Below the pieces are notes generated by a model. It had not been told where the DNA came from. It made no database searches and was given only the letters and a program-made list of their open reading frames with translations. The translations under genes and the position numbers were made by a program. From the NCBI RefSeq assembly GCF_014635345.1, contig NZ_BMCU01000004.1, positions 186,001 to 250,000 on the forward strand: 64,000 bases of DNA. The letters run 5' to 3'. Below, piece after piece: positions 61,612 through 64,000 of this stretch; position 1 is the first letter of the stretch; each line of letters opens with the position of its first letter. This stretch comes from Rhodococcoides trifolii. GTDB lineage: Bacteria; Actinomycetota; Actinomycetes; Mycobacteriales; Mycobacteriaceae.

Positions 61612-62556
61612 ATGATGACTATGGACGGGCGCACCCGTCACTACGGCGAGTTCTACGGCATCGACGACACCGCCGATGACCGTCCGTTGATCGTGATCCT
61701 GGGGAACTGCCAGGCCGAGGCACTGCGGGTGGTACTCGACGCGGTCGCGGACAGGCCCTATCGGACCATGCGCATTCCGCCGGTCCACGAACTCACCTCC
61801 GGCGACGTGCCGCATCTGCGGCGCGCGGCCGGCGCGACGTCGACGCTTCTCACCCAACCCATCAGGTCCGGGTATCGAGAGCTCCCGATCGGCACCGACG
61901 ACGTGGTGGCTCAGCTTCCTGCCGGTGCGACGGTGGTGCGGTGGCCCGTTCTGCGGTACGCGGGGCTGTACCCGTTCCAGGCCATCGTTCGCCACCCCAG
62001 CGACCCGAGTGCGGACCCGGCGGTGGTGCCCTACCACGATCTCAGGACCGTCAGCGCATGGAGTCACGGCCGCGGCGCCGACGAACCGTGGGACGTCGAG
62101 CTGACCGCGGACACCATCCGCCGCATCGGCGACGCGAGCGTCGCCGAGCTTGCTCGGAGGGAAGCGCGAGACACCGACGTCGCCGTGTCGGATCGACTCG
62201 CGTCCTTCGGCGCCGACGCCGCACATACGATCAACCATCCTGGCAACGGCGTGCTCCTCCTTCTGGCGATGAGAATTCTTGCTGCGATGGATGTTTCGGC
62301 TGTCGAGCCGACTATCGATCGGGTGCTGTTGCGTTCGGTGATGGCACCGCTCGAAGCGCGCGTTCTGCGCGCCCTCGGCTCCGACGCACCGACTCGGCCG
62401 ATGTGGCGGGTCGGGGAGGACGACGTCTCCGCGGACGAGGTTCATCGCAGTCAGATGGCCTGGTACGACGAGCATCCCGTGTTCGTCACTGCGGCCGTCG
62501 AACGGCACCGCGAGACGATGGAGCTCCTCGGCCTCACCGTCGGAGATCGGGTGTGA
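61612..62556 (+). CDS. WcbI-like polysaccharide biosynthesis protein
   Basis: A 314-residue protein with the N-terminal ILGNCQAEALR motif of the WcbI family, putative acyl/acetyltransferases of capsule loci with an SGNH-like fold. Further matches are the INHPGN segment and the PYRTMRIPPVHEL stretch. It opens the plus-strand operon; its stop overlaps the next gene start (GTGTGA). It probably modifies the glycan built by the neighbouring transferases. Confidence 0.8.
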   Translation: MMTMDGRTRHYGEFYGIDDTADDRPLIVILGNCQAEALRVVLDAVADRPYRTMRIPPVHELTSGDVPHLRRAAGATSTLLTQPIRSGYRELPIGTDDVVAQLPAGATVVRWPVLRYAGLYPFQAIVRHPSDPSADPAVVPYHDLRTVSAWSHGRGADEPWDVELTADTIRRIGDASVAELARREARDTDVAVSDRLASFGADAAHTINHPGNGVLLLLAMRILAAMDVSAVEPTIDRVLLRSVMAPLEARVLRALGSDAPTRPMWRVGEDDVSADEVHRSQMAWYDEHPVFVTAAVERHRETMELLGLTVGDRV

Positions 62557-63563
62557 CAGCGGCTGTGACTTCGGCGGGGCGGCCATCGGTCGGTCAGTTG
62601 GTGGTGGGGCCGGATCGGCACGGTGTGGTCGAGTACGCGCGCCGAGTGCAGGTCGAGTTGGAGAAGGCTCGTCCGGGTGCCTACCCCCGCGTCGACGCGC
62701 CGCGTTCGCGCGTCGACGGCCTTCACGTCCATTTCACCGATCGATTGTTCGGGTCCGGCGCGGCGGAGGCCGCAGACCGATTCTGTTCGCTGGCAACGCA
62801 ATCGCCGACCGGCCTGTCCGTCACCCTGCACGATGTTCCTCAGGAGTCGGACGGTCGGCACGCCCTCGTCCGCGCCGACGCGTATCGACGCGTCGCCCGC
62901 GCCGCGCGAGGAGTGGTCGTCAGCAGCGAACACGAACGAGCCTTGATGGGCGACATCCCGGACGCTCCGGTGCCGGTGGTGATCCCGCTGGCCGTCACCC
63001 TTCCGTCGCCCCCGATCCCGTTCGAGGACAGCACGATTCCCGACGTCGCGGTTCTCGGTTACATCTACCCGGGCAAGGGTCACGACGAGGTGCTGCGGGC
63101 CCTGGCGTCCGTCGACCCCTCCATCGGGTTGCTCGCGGTGGGCACTGCGTCGGACGGGCACGAAGACCTGGTGGCCGAGCTGTCGCGCGTCGCGGAGACG
63201 ATCGACCGGCGGTTTCGAACGACCGGGTTCGTCGATGACGACGCACTGCCGGCGCTGCTGAGGAGCGTCGCGGTCCCCATCGCGCATCACCGGCACATGT
63301 CCGCGTCCGCGTCCATCACCAGCTGGATCGAAGCCGGTCGACGACCGTTGGCGCCGCGCACTCGCTACACGGGCGAGATCGATGCCCGGTCGCCCGGCAC
63401 GATCCGCCTGTTCGACGACACCCCCGACGCCCTCGTCGCGGCACTGGCGTCCGCGCTCGCGGAACCCCGCACCACATGGATCGACGCTGCGGCGCAGGCG
63501 CATCCGACGTGGGCAGAGGTGGCCGATGCGCACATCGAGGTGTTCGACGAGTGGTTCGGGTGA
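62553..63563 (+). CDS. Glycosyltransferase, GT-B fold
   Basis: A 336-residue protein resembling the GT-B enzyme at 60395. It has GPDRHGVVEYARRVQVELEK, LHVHFTDRLFG, SVTLHDVPQES and VAVLGYIYPGKGHDEVLRALASV, with a C-terminal HHRHMSASASITSWIEAGRRPLAP. It starts at GTG 62553, overlapping the WcbI-like stop by four bases. The EX7E motif is absent, so mechanism is uncertain. Confidence 0.8.
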   Translation: MTAAVTSAGRPSVGQLVVGPDRHGVVEYARRVQVELEKARPGAYPRVDAPRSRVDGLHVHFTDRLFGSGAAEAADRFCSLATQSPTGLSVTLHDVPQESDGRHALVRADAYRRVARAARGVVVSSEHERALMGDIPDAPVPVVIPLAVTLPSPPIPFEDSTIPDVAVLGYIYPGKGHDEVLRALASVDPSIGLLAVGTASDGHEDLVAELSRVAETIDRRFRTTGFVDDDALPALLRSVAVPIAHHRHMSASASITSWIEAGRRPLAPRTRYTGEIDARSPGTIRLFDDTPDALVAALASALAEPRTTWIDAAAQAHPTWAEVADAHIEVFDEWFG

Positions 63564-64000
63564 GCGGGAAGGCCGGAGGCCGGTCGGGGCATGGCCTGCC
63601 GGGGAACCGGTGGGATCTCGTGCGGGATGAGCCGCACCGCTTCCCCACGGTCAGCGTGGTGATTCCGTACTACGAGCAACCGCGCCAGCTCGAGAACGTA
63701 CTGACCGCGTTGCGTATGCAGACCTACCCGGCGGACCTGATCGAGATCGTGGTGGCCGACGACGGTTCCACCCCGGCGTTGGTGCGGGCGGACGTGACGG
63801 TGGTTCGACAGGAGGACAAGGGTTTTCGGGCGGCGGCCGCACGCAATCTCGGAGCGTCGGCGTCGACCGGTGAGGTGCTGTGTTTTCTGGATGCGGACAC
63901 GGTTCCCGAACCGGGATACATCACCGCGCTCACCCGATTGCCGTCCATCGTGCCCGACGCACTCACCGTCGGGCGGCGGCTCCACGCCGACCTGGCGGAG
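63560..64000 (+). CDS. Glycosyltransferase family 2 (partial, runs off window)
   Basis: The first 147 codons of a GT2 enzyme. PTVSVVIPYYEQPRQLENVL, IVVADDGSTP, KGFRAAAARNLGA and CFLDADTVPEPGY are the standard nucleotide-binding and metal motifs of the GT-A fold. It starts at GTG 63560, overlapping the previous stop by four bases. The 3' end lies beyond the window. Confidence 0.88.
   Translation, partial: MSGKAGGRSGHGLPGNRWDLVRDEPHRFPTVSVVIPYYEQPRQLENVLTALRMQTYPADLIEIVVADDGSTPALVRADVTVVRQEDKGFRAAAARNLGASASTGEVLCFLDADTVPEPGYITALTRLPSIVPDALTVGRRLHADLAE

Overview
The window is about 64 kb of high-GC actinobacterial chromosome. The gene set points to a mycolic-acid-containing member of the Mycobacteriales, most likely Rhodococcus or a close relative. 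The main evidence is an mIHF (MihF) nucleoid protein, a WhiB protein, a UsfY-like protein, a DUF5313 protein, a 13E12-type DUF222/HNH protein, several secreted LIP-type lipases, ANTAR proteins and SigF-like promoter motifs. The genus is inferred from content, not from an alignment. I saw no rRNA, tRNA, CRISPR array, transposase or phage genes.

Layout. 0-7 kb: a secreted lipase, then a TetR regulator divergent from a tight operon of cytochrome P450, [3Fe-4S]-type ferredoxin, ferredoxin reductase, acyltransferase and carboxylesterase. 7-15.5 kb: two CNNM/CBS membrane proteins, an acyl-CoA synthetase, a second secreted lipase, a spore-photoproduct-lyase-like radical SAM protein, an AGE epimerase and an SDR divergent from an XRE/MmyB regulator. 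15.5-19 kb: a partner-switching module (PAS-PP2C phosphatase, anti-sigma kinase, two STAS proteins) with no sigma factor beside it. 19-34.5 kb: regulator/enzyme pairs with recognisable operator palindromes (HxlR with an MFS pump, TetR with NmrA, TetR with acyl-CoA dehydrogenase), plus kynureninase, a BKACE enzyme, a DUF222/HNH protein and a large secreted hydrolase. 34.5-38.5 kb: three ANTAR proteins and another secreted lipase. 38.5-45.7 kb: a small secreted protein, a 25-residue ORF with a strong ribosome site, an amidase, a Nei-type glycosylase, a manganese catalase, an SDR and an AbiEi/DUF559 gene bracketed by a repeated hairpin element. 45.7-53 kb: an MFS/TetR pair, WhiB, a lipoprotein class A beta-lactamase, an OhrR-type MarR regulator, MihF and an NAD(P)-binding protein.

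53-57.5 kb is an envelope and general-stress region: LapA-like protein, AqpZ preceded by a 38-residue coupled protein, CsbD, Asp23, an ECF sigma factor translationally coupled to an Asp23-like protein, a STAS protein lacking the phosphorylatable serine, and a UsfY-like protein. 57.4-64 kb holds two divergent glycosyltransferase operons (four genes on the minus strand, three on the plus strand including a WcbI-like protein). Their genes overlap by 1-4 bases, and the plus operon runs off the end of the window. They probably build a surface glycan.

The regulatory signals are the most distinctive part. Five divergent or upstream regions carry clear dyads, two of them as duplicated operators with fixed internal spacing. 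Three stress genes have SigF-like promoters of the GGTT-N15/16-GGGTA type. All family assignments come from reading motifs by eye; no database search was run.
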